Assembly: GCF_029201565.1 (NCBI RefSeq)
Contig: NZ_CP104002.1
Span: forward strand, 434,001-498,000
From: Devosia sp. SD17-2
GTDB taxonomy: Bacteria > Pseudomonadota > Alphaproteobacteria > Rhizobiales > Devosiaceae
Direction of reading: 5' to 3'
DNA length: 64,000 nt
A program made the position numbers and the translations under genes. Shown here in pieces: positions 54,306 through 62,941 of the stretch. The notes under the pieces are model-generated. The model saw only the letters and a program-made list of their open reading frames with translations. It ran no database searches and was not told the origin of the DNA. Positions within the stretch are counted from its first letter, which is position 1; each line of letters begins with the position of its first letter.

Positions 54306-54327
54306 GGGAAATCAAAAACTCAAAACA

Positions 54328-55728
54328 TCACTTCTTGAGGGTGAGCGGGCCGACCATCTGCTCAGGCTTGACCTCGGCGTCGAATTCTTCGCCGGTGAGC
54401 AGGCCCAGTTCGATTGCCGTCTCGCGCAGGGTCGAGCCGTTCTTGTGGGCGGTCTTGGCGATCTTGGCGGCGTTGTCGTAGCCGATCTTGCGGTTGAGCG
54501 CGGTGACCAGCATCAGCGACTGGTCGACCAGCTGCTTGATACGCTTGTGGTCGGGCTCGATGCCGATGGCGCAATTGTCGTTGAAGGACTTTGCGGCGTC
54601 GGCGAGCAGGCGCACGGACTGCAGGAAGTTGTAGGCGATGACGGGCTTGAAGACGTTGAGCTCGAAATTGCCCTGGCTGGCGGCAAAGCCGATGGCAGCG
54701 TCATTGCCCATAACCTGGGCGACCACCATGGTCATGGCTTCGGACTGGGTCGGATTGACCTTGCCGGGCATGATCGAGGAGCCGGGCTCGTTTTCCGGAA
54801 TGGTGATTTCACCCAGGCCCGAACGCGGGCCGGAGGCGAGCCAGCGCACGTCATTGGCGATCTTCATGAAGGCGACGGCGAGTTGCTTGAGCGCGCCCGA
54901 GGTGCCGACAAAGGCGTCGTGGCCGGCGAGCAGGGCGAACTTGTTGGGGCCGGTGACGAAGTCATGGCCCGTGAGCTCGGCGATTTCCTTGGCGACGGCC
55001 ACAGCATAGTCGGGGTGGGCATTGAGGCCGGTGCCGACGGCAGTGCCGCCCAACGCCAGTTCCTTGAGCTGGGGCATGGTGGCCTTGATGGCGGCCATGG
55101 CGTAGTCGATCTGGGCCACCCAGCCGGAGATCTCCTGGCCGAGGGTCAGCGGGGTCGCGTCCTGGAGATGGGTGCGGCCGATCTTGACCACATCCATGAA
55201 CTCTTCGGACTTGGCCGCCAGTGTGTTGCGCAGCAGCGCGACGCGTTCATAGAGATAGTTTTCCACGGCTTCCACGGCCGCGATGTGCATGGCGGTCGGG
55301 TAGGTGTCGTTGGAGGACTGGCTCATGTTGACGTGGTCATTGGGGTGCACGGGCTTTTTCGAACCCATGGTGCCGCCGGCCATTTCAATGGCGCGGTTGG
55401 AAATGACCTCGTTGACGTTCATGTTCGACTGGGTGCCCGAGCCGGTCTGCCAGACCACGAGCGGGAAATGATCGGCAAGCTTGCCGGAAATCACTTCGTC
55501 CGCGGCAGCGACGATGAGGTCGCGCGTGGCTTCGTCCATGAGGCCGAGCTTGGTATTGGCCAGGGCGGCGGCCTTCTTGAGAATGCCGAAGGCGCGAACG
55601 ATCTCGGTGGGCATCTTTTCCCCGCCGATGTCGAAATTCATCAGGCTTCGGGCCGTCTGCGCGCCGTAATATTTGTCGGTCGGCACATTGATGGTGCCCA
55701 TGGTGTCCGATTCAACGCGCGTGGTCAT
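54328..55728 (-). CDS. fumC: Fumarate hydratase class II
   Basis: A 466-residue iron-free fumarase of the citric acid cycle, interconverting fumarate and malate. The family signature [13 protein letters not shown] (about 318-330) holds the catalytic loop serine; [14 protein letters not shown] and [19 protein letters not shown] are the two other conserved regions of the shared active site. It acts as a tetramer. Start [16 protein letters not shown] at 55728 is typical. Stand-alone; rpmF lies upstream with its own terminator between. Confidence 0.97.
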   Translation of the reverse strand: MTTRVESDTMGTINVPTDKYYGAQTARSLMNFDIGGEKMPTEIVRAFGILKKAAALANTKLGLMDEATRDLIVAAADEVISGKLADHFPLVVWQTGSGTQSNMNVNEVISNRAIEMAGGTMGSKKPVHPNDHVNMSQSSNDTYPTAMHIAAVEAVENYLYERVALLRNTLAAKSEEFMDVVKIGRTHLQDATPLTLGQEISGWVAQIDYAMAAIKATMPQLKELALGGTAVGTGLNAHPDYAVAVAKEIAELTGHDFVTGPNKFALLAGHDAFVGTSGALKQLAVAFMKIANDVRWLASGPRSGLGEITIPENEPGSSIMPGKVNPTQSEAMTMVVAQVMGNDAAIGFAASQGNFELNVFKPVIAYNFLQSVRLLADAAKSFNDNCAIGIEPDHKRIKQLVDQSLMLVTALNRKIGYDNAAKIAKTAHKNGSTLRETAIELGLLTGEEFDAEVKPEQMVGPLTLKK

Positions 55729-55780
55729 GCCTGGCTCTCCAAAGCTGCTGCCGGTTTTTGTGGCGGAAAGGAAAAAGAAA

Positions 55781-55808
55781 CGGCCGACCCTTTTGCAAGG
55801 ATCGGCCG
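55781..55808 (-). terminator. Intrinsic terminator of rpmF
   Basis: Stem CGGCCGA/TCGGCCG extended by CCTT/AAGG with one mismatch (55781-55808), followed on the minus strand by TTTCTTTTT. Confidence 0.8.
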
Positions 55809-55852
55809 CGAAATCTTCAAAGTGAGCGCATCAGCGCCGCAAGCCCTTGGGT

Positions 55853-56032
55853 TTACTTCTTGACGGCAAGAATCTGACGGCCGCGATACATGCCGGTCTT
55901 GAGATCGACGTGGTGCGGACGGCGCAGTTCGCCCGAATCCTTGTCTTCCACATATGTGGGGTTCGCGAGTGCGTCAGCCGAGCGACGGAAGCCGCGCTTC
56001 ATCGGCGAGGTCTTGCGTTTTGGAACTGCCAT
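55853..56032 (-). CDS. rpmF: 50S ribosomal protein L32
   Basis: A 59-residue ribosomal protein, below the usual length cut-off for gene calls. It starts [20 protein letters not shown] and continues with the L32 pattern [16 protein letters not shown], ending QILAVKK. The alphaproteobacterial form lacks the zinc-binding cysteines of some L32 proteins. GGAAGGACC precedes ATG 56032, and a terminator follows the stop. Completely typical in length and sequence. Confidence 0.96.
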   Translation of the reverse strand: MAVPKRKTSPMKRGFRRSADALANPTYVEDKDSGELRRPHHVDLKTGMYRGRQILAVKK

Positions 56033-56284
56033 GGTCCGGTCCTTCCGAATTCAAATATTTTCTGCCGCCGCGAGACGGCTCAGAGAGCTCGTCTCTGATG
56101 GGGGATTGGCGCGGTCTATAAATTACTTGCCGGGCTTTGGCAACACGAGTCAGCGCGGCATTTTTCGAACTTTGGTGCGATGTGGCGCTGGCGTGCGGTG
56201 CCTGGCCTCCCCGCCGCGACCGCCGAAAGGCCCGGGAAGGCGACCGGCGGGTGTGGCCGGCCGCTCGACGCGGCCAGCCGGGGA

Positions 56285-57256
56285 TCAGAACAATGGCGGG
56301 ATGACGCCGAGGGGCACGAGGCCAGAAGAGACGGTGCCGGCTCGGAAATTGACCTGATTGAGGTGGCGGCCATCGGCGCCAGGGACGCCGAGCACGAGGG
56401 TGCGCAGGGGCTCTTCGATCATGGCGCCGATGCGTTCAGCCACGCCCTGGGAGGTGATGTCGATCTGGCCATTGAGGAGGCCCGCCTCGTCCAGGACGAG
56501 ATTGCCGGTGGCTTCAAGGTCCGAGCCTGCGTCCTTGGAGCGCAGGGCGATGGTATCGATCCTGCCGCCGGCGCGCTGCCAGGCCGGGATGAGGCCAGCG
56601 GTGTCGATCTCGCGCAGATCGTCGGGCAGGCGGGTGATCTCGCTTTCGAGCTCGATATCGGCGGCGGTAACGGCCGCGCCGGGGTAATCAAGGCCCGTGG
56701 CACGGGCAAAGAGCGCGAGGTCGGCAAGGCCCTGGGTGGCGTCATGGCGCTCGGGAATGTCGAGCAGGTGCATTTCGACATTATTGGCGCGGGCAATCAT
56801 GGCGTCGCCGAACAGCAGGTCGTTCCAGCTGACATTGGTGCCGATGAGGGAGAGGCGGGCAATGCGCCAGTTGTCGAGCCGCAGGCTGGCCTCGAGACCA
56901 TCCCAGGACACGGCGGAGCGCTGACCGGTGAAGGCATCCGAGATTTCGGCGGCACCGCGGGCCGAGGCCAGCAAATGGGTGGGCCGATAGACGATGGCGC
57001 TGGCGCGCACTTCGGGGAATTCGACCAGAACATCGCCCGAGACAATGACCGTATCGGTGCAACTGATGTCGATATTGAACGGATAGCCGCCGATGCCGAG
57101 GGTGGCGCAGGTGAGCTGGGGGGCGGTTTCGCCATCGGCGAAGGCCAGCGCCTCGACCTGCTGTCGGATCTGGCTGGTGATGAAATACCAGCCGGCCGTC
57201 CAGGCGAGACACACGAGGAGGACGATAGAGCCCAGGATTATGATTCGCTTCTTCAT
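56285..57256 (-). CDS. DUF2125 family membrane-anchored protein
   Basis: A 323-residue protein with an N-terminal membrane anchor or uncleaved signal (IIILGSIVLLVCLAWTAGWYF) and a large periplasmic, beta-rich domain. It begins LTCATLGIGGYPFNIDISC, the DUF2125 hallmark with two cysteines that could form a disulfide. The family is confined largely to alphaproteobacteria and has no known function; its repetitive beta pattern recalls AsmA-like lipid-transfer proteins, but that is speculation. Divergent from chaC, an arrangement frequent in Rhizobiales. Confidence 0.88.
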   Translation of the reverse strand: MKKRIIILGSIVLLVCLAWTAGWYFITSQIRQQVEALAFADGETAPQLTCATLGIGGYPFNIDISCTDTVIVSGDVLVEFPEVRASAIVYRPTHLLASARGAAEISDAFTGQRSAVSWDGLEASLRLDNWRIARLSLIGTNVSWNDLLFGDAMIARANNVEMHLLDIPERHDATQGLADLALFARATGLDYPGAAVTAADIELESEITRLPDDLREIDTAGLIPAWQRAGGRIDTIALRSKDAGSDLEATGNLVLDEAGLLNGQIDITSQGVAERIGAMIEEPLRTLVLGVPGADGRHLNQVNFRAGTVSSGLVPLGVIPPLF

Positions 57257-57370
57257 CGTTCTCTTCTATCTTCGCCGACGGCGGGGCAAAAGCGGATTGC
57301 TTGACGCATTCCTTCGGGCGCAAACTGGCAGGCATATGTTGGGCGAGAGGCCCGCTGGCATGGATTTGTG

Positions 57371-57931
57371 ATGCAGAATACAGGCGAAAACCAGTCTCAT
57401 TGGGTGTTTGGATACGGATCGCTGATCTGGAATCCCGGCTTTGCGCATCAGAGCGCGCAATTGGGACTGCTCCGCGGCGCGCATCGCTCGCTGTCGATCA
57501 TCTCCCACCATCATCGCGGCACGGTGGAACGCCCGGGGCTGGTGTTCGGGCTGAGCCGTGGCGGCTCGTGCCGGGGCATGGTGTTCGAGGTGACGCCGAA
57601 GGATTGGCCGGAGGTGCGGGCCTATCTCGAGGAGCGCGAACAGGTGACCTCGGTCTATCGCGACGTGATGCGTCCGGTGCAGCTCGATGACGGCCGGCGC
57701 GTGTCGGCGCTGGCGTTCCTCGTCGATGAGCGGCACGAGCAATATGCCGGTGGGCTGACGCTGGAGCAGCAGGCCGAAATGGTGCTGGCGGGGGTGGGGA
57801 TTTCAGGGCGCAATGTCGACTATGTGCTCAACACGGTCGACCATTTGCGGCAATTGGGCATCCGCGACCGAATGCTCGACCAGTTGGTGAGCCGTCTCGA
57901 GGACCGGGCCGCTTCGGGTCAGGCAGCCTGA
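57371..57931 (+). CDS. Gamma-glutamylcyclotransferase, ChaC type
   Basis: A 186-residue ChaC-like enzyme that releases 5-oxoproline from glutathione. The substrate-binding loop VFGYGSLIWNPGF is at residues ~12-24 and the catalytic glutamate lies in VRAYLEEREQVTSVY. ATG 57371 is taken; GTG one codon earlier is possible. Together with GST (38 kb) and GloB (49 kb) it shows active glutathione metabolism. Its stop region overlaps the convergent 119-residue gene by 13 bases. Confidence 0.92.
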   Translation: MQNTGENQSHWVFGYGSLIWNPGFAHQSAQLGLLRGAHRSLSIISHHHRGTVERPGLVFGLSRGGSCRGMVFEVTPKDWPEVRAYLEEREQVTSVYRDVMRPVQLDDGRRVSALAFLVDERHEQYAGGLTLEQQAEMVLAGVGISGRNVDYVLNTVDHLRQLGIRDRMLDQLVSRLEDRAASGQAA

Positions 57932-58278
57932 GCCGAAGAGCTCGGTGCCGCCGCGGCGGTCGTGGTAGGCGCGGGCGCGCCACCTTCGAGATCAACAATG
58001 GTCGAAAGCCGATCGGCTTCTTCGGTGGGAGCCATGAGGCGGATGATGCTCTCGGTCGCGCTGAGGGCCTGGCGGAAACGCGTCCGGCTCAGCGGATCTG
58101 CAACCAGTTCAGCCGTTGAGCCGACCCAGAGCACCGATTTGGCGCCAGCGATGATGTAGAGATGATTCTCGCGCAGCGTGAAGCCGTCGACGCATTCCAG
58201 CACGATGCCGTACAGGCGGCCAGAAACGCCCTGCCAGCTTGTGGCGCGGTCGGCGAGAATGGCGTCGCTATCGGGCAT
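57919..58278 (-). CDS. Hypothetical protein with low-complexity C-terminus
   Basis: A 119-residue soluble protein starting MPDSDAILADRATSWQ. The first ~90 residues look globular (RLYGIVLECVDGFTLRENHLYIIAGAKSV), while the last ~25 are Ala/Thr/Ser/Pro-rich. No family is recognised with confidence. ATG 58278 has AAGGGGAA upstream; the frame extends to 58338 without support. It converges on chaC with a 13-base overlap. Confidence 0.65.
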   Translation of the reverse strand: MPDSDAILADRATSWQGVSGRLYGIVLECVDGFTLRENHLYIIAGAKSVLWVGSTAELVADPLSRTRFRQALSATESIIRLMAPTEEADRLSTIVDLEGGAPAPTTTAAAAPSSSAQAA

Positions 58279-58387
58279 CGAAATGTTCCCCTTCGCAGGT
58301 AGCGGAACAAAAGTGGAACATAAAGGCGAATCAGTCAATACATACTGGGTACCGCACCTATATGTATGGTGTCTGATAAAATTTTAG

Positions 58388-59206
58388 TCAATATGTAGTG
58401 TTCTTGCGGTCCTTGAGCGCCTGAATGCGCTCTGCCAAGGCTGGATCAACGGGGCGATCGAGGCCTTGTTCCACAGCTTCGAGCATTAAATCGTCAGTGT
58501 TGGCCTCGATGGCCTCGCGCAATTGGGCAAGAAATACGTCGGGAGCAAGGCCGGGCTGGATCGGCGGGAGAAAGCGCGCCTTGGCGCTGCCGGGCCAGAT
58601 CACCGCTGAATTGCGTCCCCAGAAGAGGCCAGAGTTGAGCGCCACGGGAACGACCGGGACGTTCAGCTCGCGATAGAGCCGGACGATGCCCTGGCGATAG
58701 TCGGCCGGGGCGAGCGGGGCCTTGCGGGTGCCCTCGGGAAAAATGACGATGCGGCAACCGCGATCAATTGCGTCGTGCGCCTGGGCCATCATCAGGGGAA
58801 TGGCCTCGGCGCCCTTCTTGCGGTCGACGGCGATGCAGTCGAGCGAGCGGGCCGCCCAGCCGAAGAACGGGATGTTCATCAGCTCCTGCTTGACGATATA
58901 GGCGGGGCGCACCGTGTGCGGAAAGATCGCGAACACATCCCAGTCAGACTGGTGCTTTGAGGCGATGATGCAGCCGCCCTCGGGAATATTCTCGGTACCG
59001 ACCACCTCAGTGCCGAGCCCGGCGATGCCGCGCAGGAAGACGAGGTTGGATGCGCACCAGTATCGCGCCAGTGCCCAGCTGAACCGGGTGCGGCCGGCAA
59101 TCAGACCGATAATGCCGATAGTGATGGCGATGATTGCCGTCTGGCCGATGAAGAGAAAGTAGAAGACGGCAGTTCGTATCGCCTGGATGGCGGTCTTGAT
59201 GGTCAT
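58388..59206 (-). CDS. plsC: 1-acyl-sn-glycerol-3-phosphate acyltransferase
   Basis: A 272-residue inner-membrane acyltransferase that makes phosphatidic acid from lysophosphatidic acid. One or two N-terminal helices (FYFLFIGQTAIIAITIGIIGLI) precede the acyltransferase motifs: HQSDWD (HX4D, in SKHQSDWDVF), VDRKKG, IFPEGTRKAP and VPVALNSG. All are intact. It lies downstream of ftsX with 72 bases between, in the ftsE-ftsX-plsC order frequent in Rhizobiales, which links phospholipid supply and cell division. Confidence 0.94.
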   Translation of the reverse strand: MTIKTAIQAIRTAVFYFLFIGQTAIIAITIGIIGLIAGRTRFSWALARYWCASNLVFLRGIAGLGTEVVGTENIPEGGCIIASKHQSDWDVFAIFPHTVRPAYIVKQELMNIPFFGWAARSLDCIAVDRKKGAEAIPLMMAQAHDAIDRGCRIVIFPEGTRKAPLAPADYRQGIVRLYRELNVPVVPVALNSGLFWGRNSAVIWPGSAKARFLPPIQPGLAPDVFLAQLREAIEANTDDLMLEAVEQGLDRPVDPALAERIQALKDRKNTTY

Positions 59207-59278
59207 AGATCCTCCGGGCCCTCCAGGGCGCCGCTCTTCATAGCGCCCAGTTTTCGGCTTGGCGAGAGGAGAGGGCGC

Positions 59279-60244
59279 TCAGGATGCTTCGCTGAGATAA
59301 CGACGGACAGTGACGCGAGAGGTCACGGCGGTAAGTATGGCGATCACGGGCACGACGAGCGCGACGAACAGCATGCCATCGCCGCCGAGCACGAAATCGC
59401 CAAAGAGCACGCCCATCTGAGTGGTCGCCTCATGGGGCAGGACGCTGCCGGCGGCGGCACCGATGGCGGCAAAGAACAACGCCGCGAGGACCGCTCCCAA
59501 AAGCCCGCCCTGCAGGCCAATGGAGAGAAACCGGCCCTGGAATTCGCCGGCAATGAATTTGTTGGATGCCCCGATGAAGTGGAGCACGTCGACGATTTCC
59601 CGGTTGGAGGCCATGGCCCCGCGGGTGGCAAAGACGATGGCGAGAACGGTGGCGACGCCGATCAGCCCGAGCACCAAGAGGCCTGAAACGACGACGGTGC
59701 CGGCCATGGTGTTGAGCTGTTGCCGCCAGGCGGCGTGGGTATCAAGGCTTGCCCCCTTGATGGCGCCGAGATTGCGCTCGAGCGAGGCGATGTCGGCATC
59801 GACCGGATCGGCGAGCTGAACCACGACAAGGCGGGGGATGGCGATAACTGACAGATCAAGACCGGCGCCGAGCCAAGGTTGCAGCAGGGCCTGACTTTCC
59901 TCGACGGTGAGGGCGCGCGCGCCTGAGACGCCGGGAGTAGCCTGGGCCAGGGAGACCGCGGTGCGCAGGCTGCTGTCCATCACCTCGCCCTCGACGGGCC
60001 GGATCTGGATCGTCAGTTCGCGACCGACGTCGGCGGACCAGGCGATGGCCGATTTCTGCACCAGCACCACGCCGCCCAGCGTCACCGCCGAGAGGAAGCT
60101 CATGATGGTGATGAGAAGGAGCAGGGTGCGCCCGGCGACGCTTTTCTCAGGCACGATGGGCGCGCTGCCGCCGCGACGCGGCAATGGCAGCCAGTGGGGC
60201 AGGCGGAGAAGATCGGGCAGGCGCGACAGCAGGGTTTTAGTCAT
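59279..60244 (-). CDS. ftsX: Cell division protein FtsX
   Basis: A 321-residue permease-like membrane protein. TM1 (LLLLITIMSFLSAVTLGGVVL) precedes a periplasmic domain, then three helices (VVSGLLVLGLIGVATVLAIV, a second near 240-270 and a third near the C-terminus). With FtsE it activates peptidoglycan hydrolases during septation. Its start overlaps the ftsE stop by eight bases. The cytoplasmic N-terminus is longer and basic, as usual for alphaproteobacteria. Confidence 0.92.
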   Translation of the reverse strand: MTKTLLSRLPDLLRLPHWLPLPRRGGSAPIVPEKSVAGRTLLLLITIMSFLSAVTLGGVVLVQKSAIAWSADVGRELTIQIRPVEGEVMDSSLRTAVSLAQATPGVSGARALTVEESQALLQPWLGAGLDLSVIAIPRLVVVQLADPVDADIASLERNLGAIKGASLDTHAAWRQQLNTMAGTVVVSGLLVLGLIGVATVLAIVFATRGAMASNREIVDVLHFIGASNKFIAGEFQGRFLSIGLQGGLLGAVLAALFFAAIGAAAGSVLPHEATTQMGVLFGDFVLGGDGMLFVALVVPVIAILTAVTSRVTVRRYLSEAS

Positions 60245-60899
60245 GGATGGTCAACTCCCCCTTGTTGAGCACCATGCGCGGATAGGAGAAGCGATCGAGC
60301 AGGGGCAGTTCGTGGGTCGCCAGGATGATGGTCATGCCCAGGGTGCGGTTGAGCTCGGCAAAGAGATGGACCAGCCGGCTCGAAAGATCGGGGTCGACAT
60401 TGCCCGTGGGCTCGTCGGCGAGAAGGATTTTGGGGCGGGCGATGACGGCACGGGCGATCGCCGCGCGCTGCTTTTCACCGCCGGAGAGGACGGTGGGCAG
60501 GGCGTGCATGCGCTCGCCGAGACCGACCCATTCGAGCAGCTCGGTGACGTTTGGCCGATATTCGCTCTCGGGTTGTCCGAGCACGCGCAAGGGCAGGGCC
60601 ACGTTTTCGAATGTCGTCAGATGGTCGAGCAGGCGGAATTCCTGGAAGACGATGCCGATGTGACGGCGCATCTGCAAAAGCTGGTCGTGGGTGAGCTGGC
60701 CGACATCCTCGCCGAACATGGTGACCTTGCCGCGGCTGGGTTTTAGCGACAGCAGCAGCAGGCGCAGCAGGCTGGTCTTGCCCGAGCCGGACGGGCCGGT
60801 CAGGAAATGGAACGAGCCAGGCTCGATGGAAAAGGACAGGTCCCTCAGGATTTCCGGGCCATTGCCGTAACGCAGGCCCACGTCGGAAAATTCGATCAA
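60237..60899 (-). CDS. ftsE: Cell division ATP-binding protein FtsE
   Basis: A 220-residue ABC ATPase. Walker A GPSGSGKTSL, Q-loop FQEFRLL, signature LSGGEKQRAAIARAV, Walker B ILLADEPTGNVDP and H-loop ATHELP are intact. It drives FtsX in regulating cell-wall hydrolysis at the septum. It overlaps ftsX and is divergent from the zinc-ribbon gene, with 214 bases between the two starts that show no further gene. Confidence 0.95.
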   Translation of the reverse strand: MIEFSDVGLRYGNGPEILRDLSFSIEPGSFHFLTGPSGSGKTSLLRLLLLSLKPSRGKVTMFGEDVGQLTHDQLLQMRRHIGIVFQEFRLLDHLTTFENVALPLRVLGQPESEYRPNVTELLEWVGLGERMHALPTVLSGGEKQRAAIARAVIARPKILLADEPTGNVDPDLSSRLVHLFAELNRTLGMTIILATHELPLLDRFSYPRMVLNKGELTIHD

Positions 60900-61113
60900 G
60901 AAGGTGTGCTCCCCAGCTCGTCCGGTGGTGTTGGCGCCATGCGCGAATCAGGTGGCGCTCATCATAGCAGCGCCGAGCCGCCATCGTGGCATTGGCCCGC
61001 CGCTTTGGACGGGGGAAAGCGGCACAATTGTGATGGTGGGTGCGGTTTGAGGAGTATTAACCGGCGCGGGGATAGGGTTGGGACCAATTCAAGGGACCCG
61101 TTTCACCGCTCCG

Positions 61114-61974
61114 ATGATTATCACCTGCCCAAATTGCCAGACCAAATATCAGGTGACCTACGAAGCCATCGGCTCGGCGGGCCGCAAGGTGCAGTGCGCC
61201 AGCTGCCAGCAATCCTGGCAGCAGAGACCGCCTGCCCCGATTTCCAGCCTCGACACCGAATCAGACTTGCTGTTCGACGAGATCGCCGAAGACGCACTCG
61301 ATGAAGTGCTGCAGGCAGAGCAGCGCGCCGCGGCCGAACGCGAAGCCGAGGAACGCCGGGCGCGTCGCGCGGCCGAGAAGCCCCCCGAGCGGGAAAAGAC
61401 AAAGAAGACCACCGACGCGGCCGAGTTGCGCAAGCGCCAGCAGGCATTTTCGCGGCGGCAGACGGCGATGTTCTCGAGCCTGCCGATGGCGCGCATGCGC
61501 CGGACGGCACGGATCACGGCCGTGATGATGCTGGCGGGGATCGTGGGGCTCGGCTATTTTGCACGAGTGCCGATCGTCGAGCGGTATCCATCCCTTGCGG
61601 GCGTCTATTCGGCTGTTGGGCTGGGGGTGAATGTGGTGGGGCTGGACCTTGCCGAGCTGCAATCCACCCGCTCAGTGACCGAGGGCAAGGATGCGCTCGC
61701 CGTTTCCGCCCAGATCGTCGGGCTGATGGATGAGCCGGTGACAGTGCCGCCCGTGCTGGTCAGTCTGCTGGATGCGCAGGATCGCACCGTCTACGAATGG
61801 ATCGTGTCGCCGCGCGTGCGTGACCTGATGGTCGGGGAGCGGGCGACGTTCGATACAAGGCTGTCGCTGCCGCCCAGCGAAGCCGTGCGGGTGCGGCTGA
61901 GCTTTACCAATGACCGTATGGCGCCGAGTGCGGGGGACAGGGAGCCCACGCAGGCGCACCCGTTGGGGCGCTGA
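61114..61974 (+). CDS. MJ0042-type zinc-ribbon membrane protein
   Basis: A 286-residue protein with an N-terminal zinc ribbon (ITCPNCQTKYQV ... VQCASCQQSW, two CxxC pairs), an acidic then strongly charged Glu/Arg/Lys-rich linker (about 60-130) likely to be helical, a single membrane helix near 144-163 (ITAVMMLAGIVGLGYFA), and a C-terminal beta-rich periplasmic domain resembling DUF3426 (VPPVLVSLLDAQDRTVYEW). Families of this architecture are found beside ftsE in alphaproteobacteria, but their function is not known. ATG 61114 puts the zinc ribbon at the very N-terminus. Confidence 0.85.
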   Translation: MIITCPNCQTKYQVTYEAIGSAGRKVQCASCQQSWQQRPPAPISSLDTESDLLFDEIAEDALDEVLQAEQRAAAEREAEERRARRAAEKPPEREKTKKTTDAAELRKRQQAFSRRQTAMFSSLPMARMRRTARITAVMMLAGIVGLGYFARVPIVERYPSLAGVYSAVGLGVNVVGLDLAELQSTRSVTEGKDALAVSAQIVGLMDEPVTVPPVLVSLLDAQDRTVYEWIVSPRVRDLMVGERATFDTRLSLPPSEAVRVRLSFTNDRMAPSAGDREPTQAHPLGR

Positions 61975-62052
61975 ACCCTGCCCTAGAGCGGGGCGCATTT
62001 GATCGATTTTTCTGCAGGCGCTTGCCTGCGCGCTGTTTTTTCAGGAGACCCC

Positions 62053-62463
62053 ATGGCCCGCATTCTTGTTGCCGAAGACGATCCCTCGGTCCGCGCCTTC
62101 GTGGTCACTGCGCTGACCATGAAGGGTCATGAGGTCGTGGCCGAAGAAGACGGTGGCCTTGCCGCCGAAACCGCCGATGCGGAAAACGGGCGCTTCGATC
62201 TGTTGCTGTCGGACATCAAGATGCCGGTGATGGACGGTATTGCCCTGGCGCTGCATGTCGGAGCGGCGTTTCCCGATATCACCATCGTGCTGATGACGGG
62301 CTTTGCCGACCAGCGCGAGCGGGCCCATGGGCTCGATGCGCTGATCTATGACGTCATAACAAAGCCGTTCACCCTGGCCGATCTCCTGGCCAAGGTGGAC
62401 GATGCGCTTGAGGGGCGGCCGGTGGAAGTGGTCCCGCTCGCCCGCAAGGGGATCGAAGGCTAG
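62053..62463 (+). CDS. CpdR-like single-domain response regulator
   Basis: A 136-residue receiver domain: D9/D10 pocket, phospho-acceptor D54 in LLSDIKMPVMDG, MTGF switch region and K104 in ITKPFT. It resembles CpdR, which in Caulobacter and rhizobia primes ClpXP for cell-cycle proteolysis, in the MTGFA and DLL features, and lies near ftsEX as CpdR-type genes do. It lacks the two-alanine C-terminal degron of Caulobacter CpdR (it ends KGIEG), so identity is not certain. AGGAG precedes ATG 62053. Confidence 0.78.
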   Translation: MARILVAEDDPSVRAFVVTALTMKGHEVVAEEDGGLAAETADAENGRFDLLLSDIKMPVMDGIALALHVGAAFPDITIVLMTGFADQRERAHGLDALIYDVITKPFTLADLLAKVDDALEGRPVEVVPLARKGIEG

Positions 62464-62852
62464 GCCGTCATTGCCGTGTCTTTGTCGCGGCCGATGCGGC
62501 CGAGATGGGTGAAGGAAAAGCCCTCCGGCGATTTCAGCCCATAGCCGAGCATGCGGTCAAAGCCGACATGAGCCATAAGCAGCGCGCCGATGCCCGCCAG
62601 GCCAGGCAGGCCCGCGACGAGGCCGATCGCCAGGATCAGGGCGCCCGTGCCGTAGAGGTGGAGCAGATTGTAGATCTGCGCACCGATCCTTGCGCCCAGG
62701 AGATAGCCTAGAAATCCGAGGTCGGGGCCAAAGAAGACGAGCAGCATGGCCCACCAGGCGAGGCCCGGCTCGAGATGGTCAAAGACGAGGGTCAGGGCCG
62801 AAAGAAAGACCAGCCCGCCCTCAATGCGCTGCCAGATGATTGCGTGAGACAT
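62460..62852 (-). CDS. DUF4260 family membrane protein
   Basis: A 130-residue membrane protein with about four helices. The DUF4260 pattern is visible in FFGPDLGFLGYLLG, YNLLHLYGTGALIL and the C-terminal HVGFDRMLGYGLKSPEGFSFTHLG. Function unknown for the family. ATG 62852 is preferred, with GGGAG upstream; the open frame runs on to 62897. It is divergent from the LysR regulator across 89 bases, making it the most likely target of that regulator. It overlaps the CpdR-like gene end by four bases. Confidence 0.88.
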   Translation of the reverse strand: MSHAIIWQRIEGGLVFLSALTLVFDHLEPGLAWWAMLLVFFGPDLGFLGYLLGARIGAQIYNLLHLYGTGALILAIGLVAGLPGLAGIGALLMAHVGFDRMLGYGLKSPEGFSFTHLGRIGRDKDTAMTA

Positions 62853-62941
62853 GGTGTGTCGCTCCCTGTTTGCTGAGCAACAAAATGGGCGATACACTGG
62901 CGCATGGCGAATGGCAGAATATCGAGGTCAGATATTCAAAA

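Noticed and set aside
54445..55863. 472-codon rightward frame opposite fumC
   Set aside because: Gly/Ala/Val/Asp-rich shadow of the fumarase gene with no family signature.
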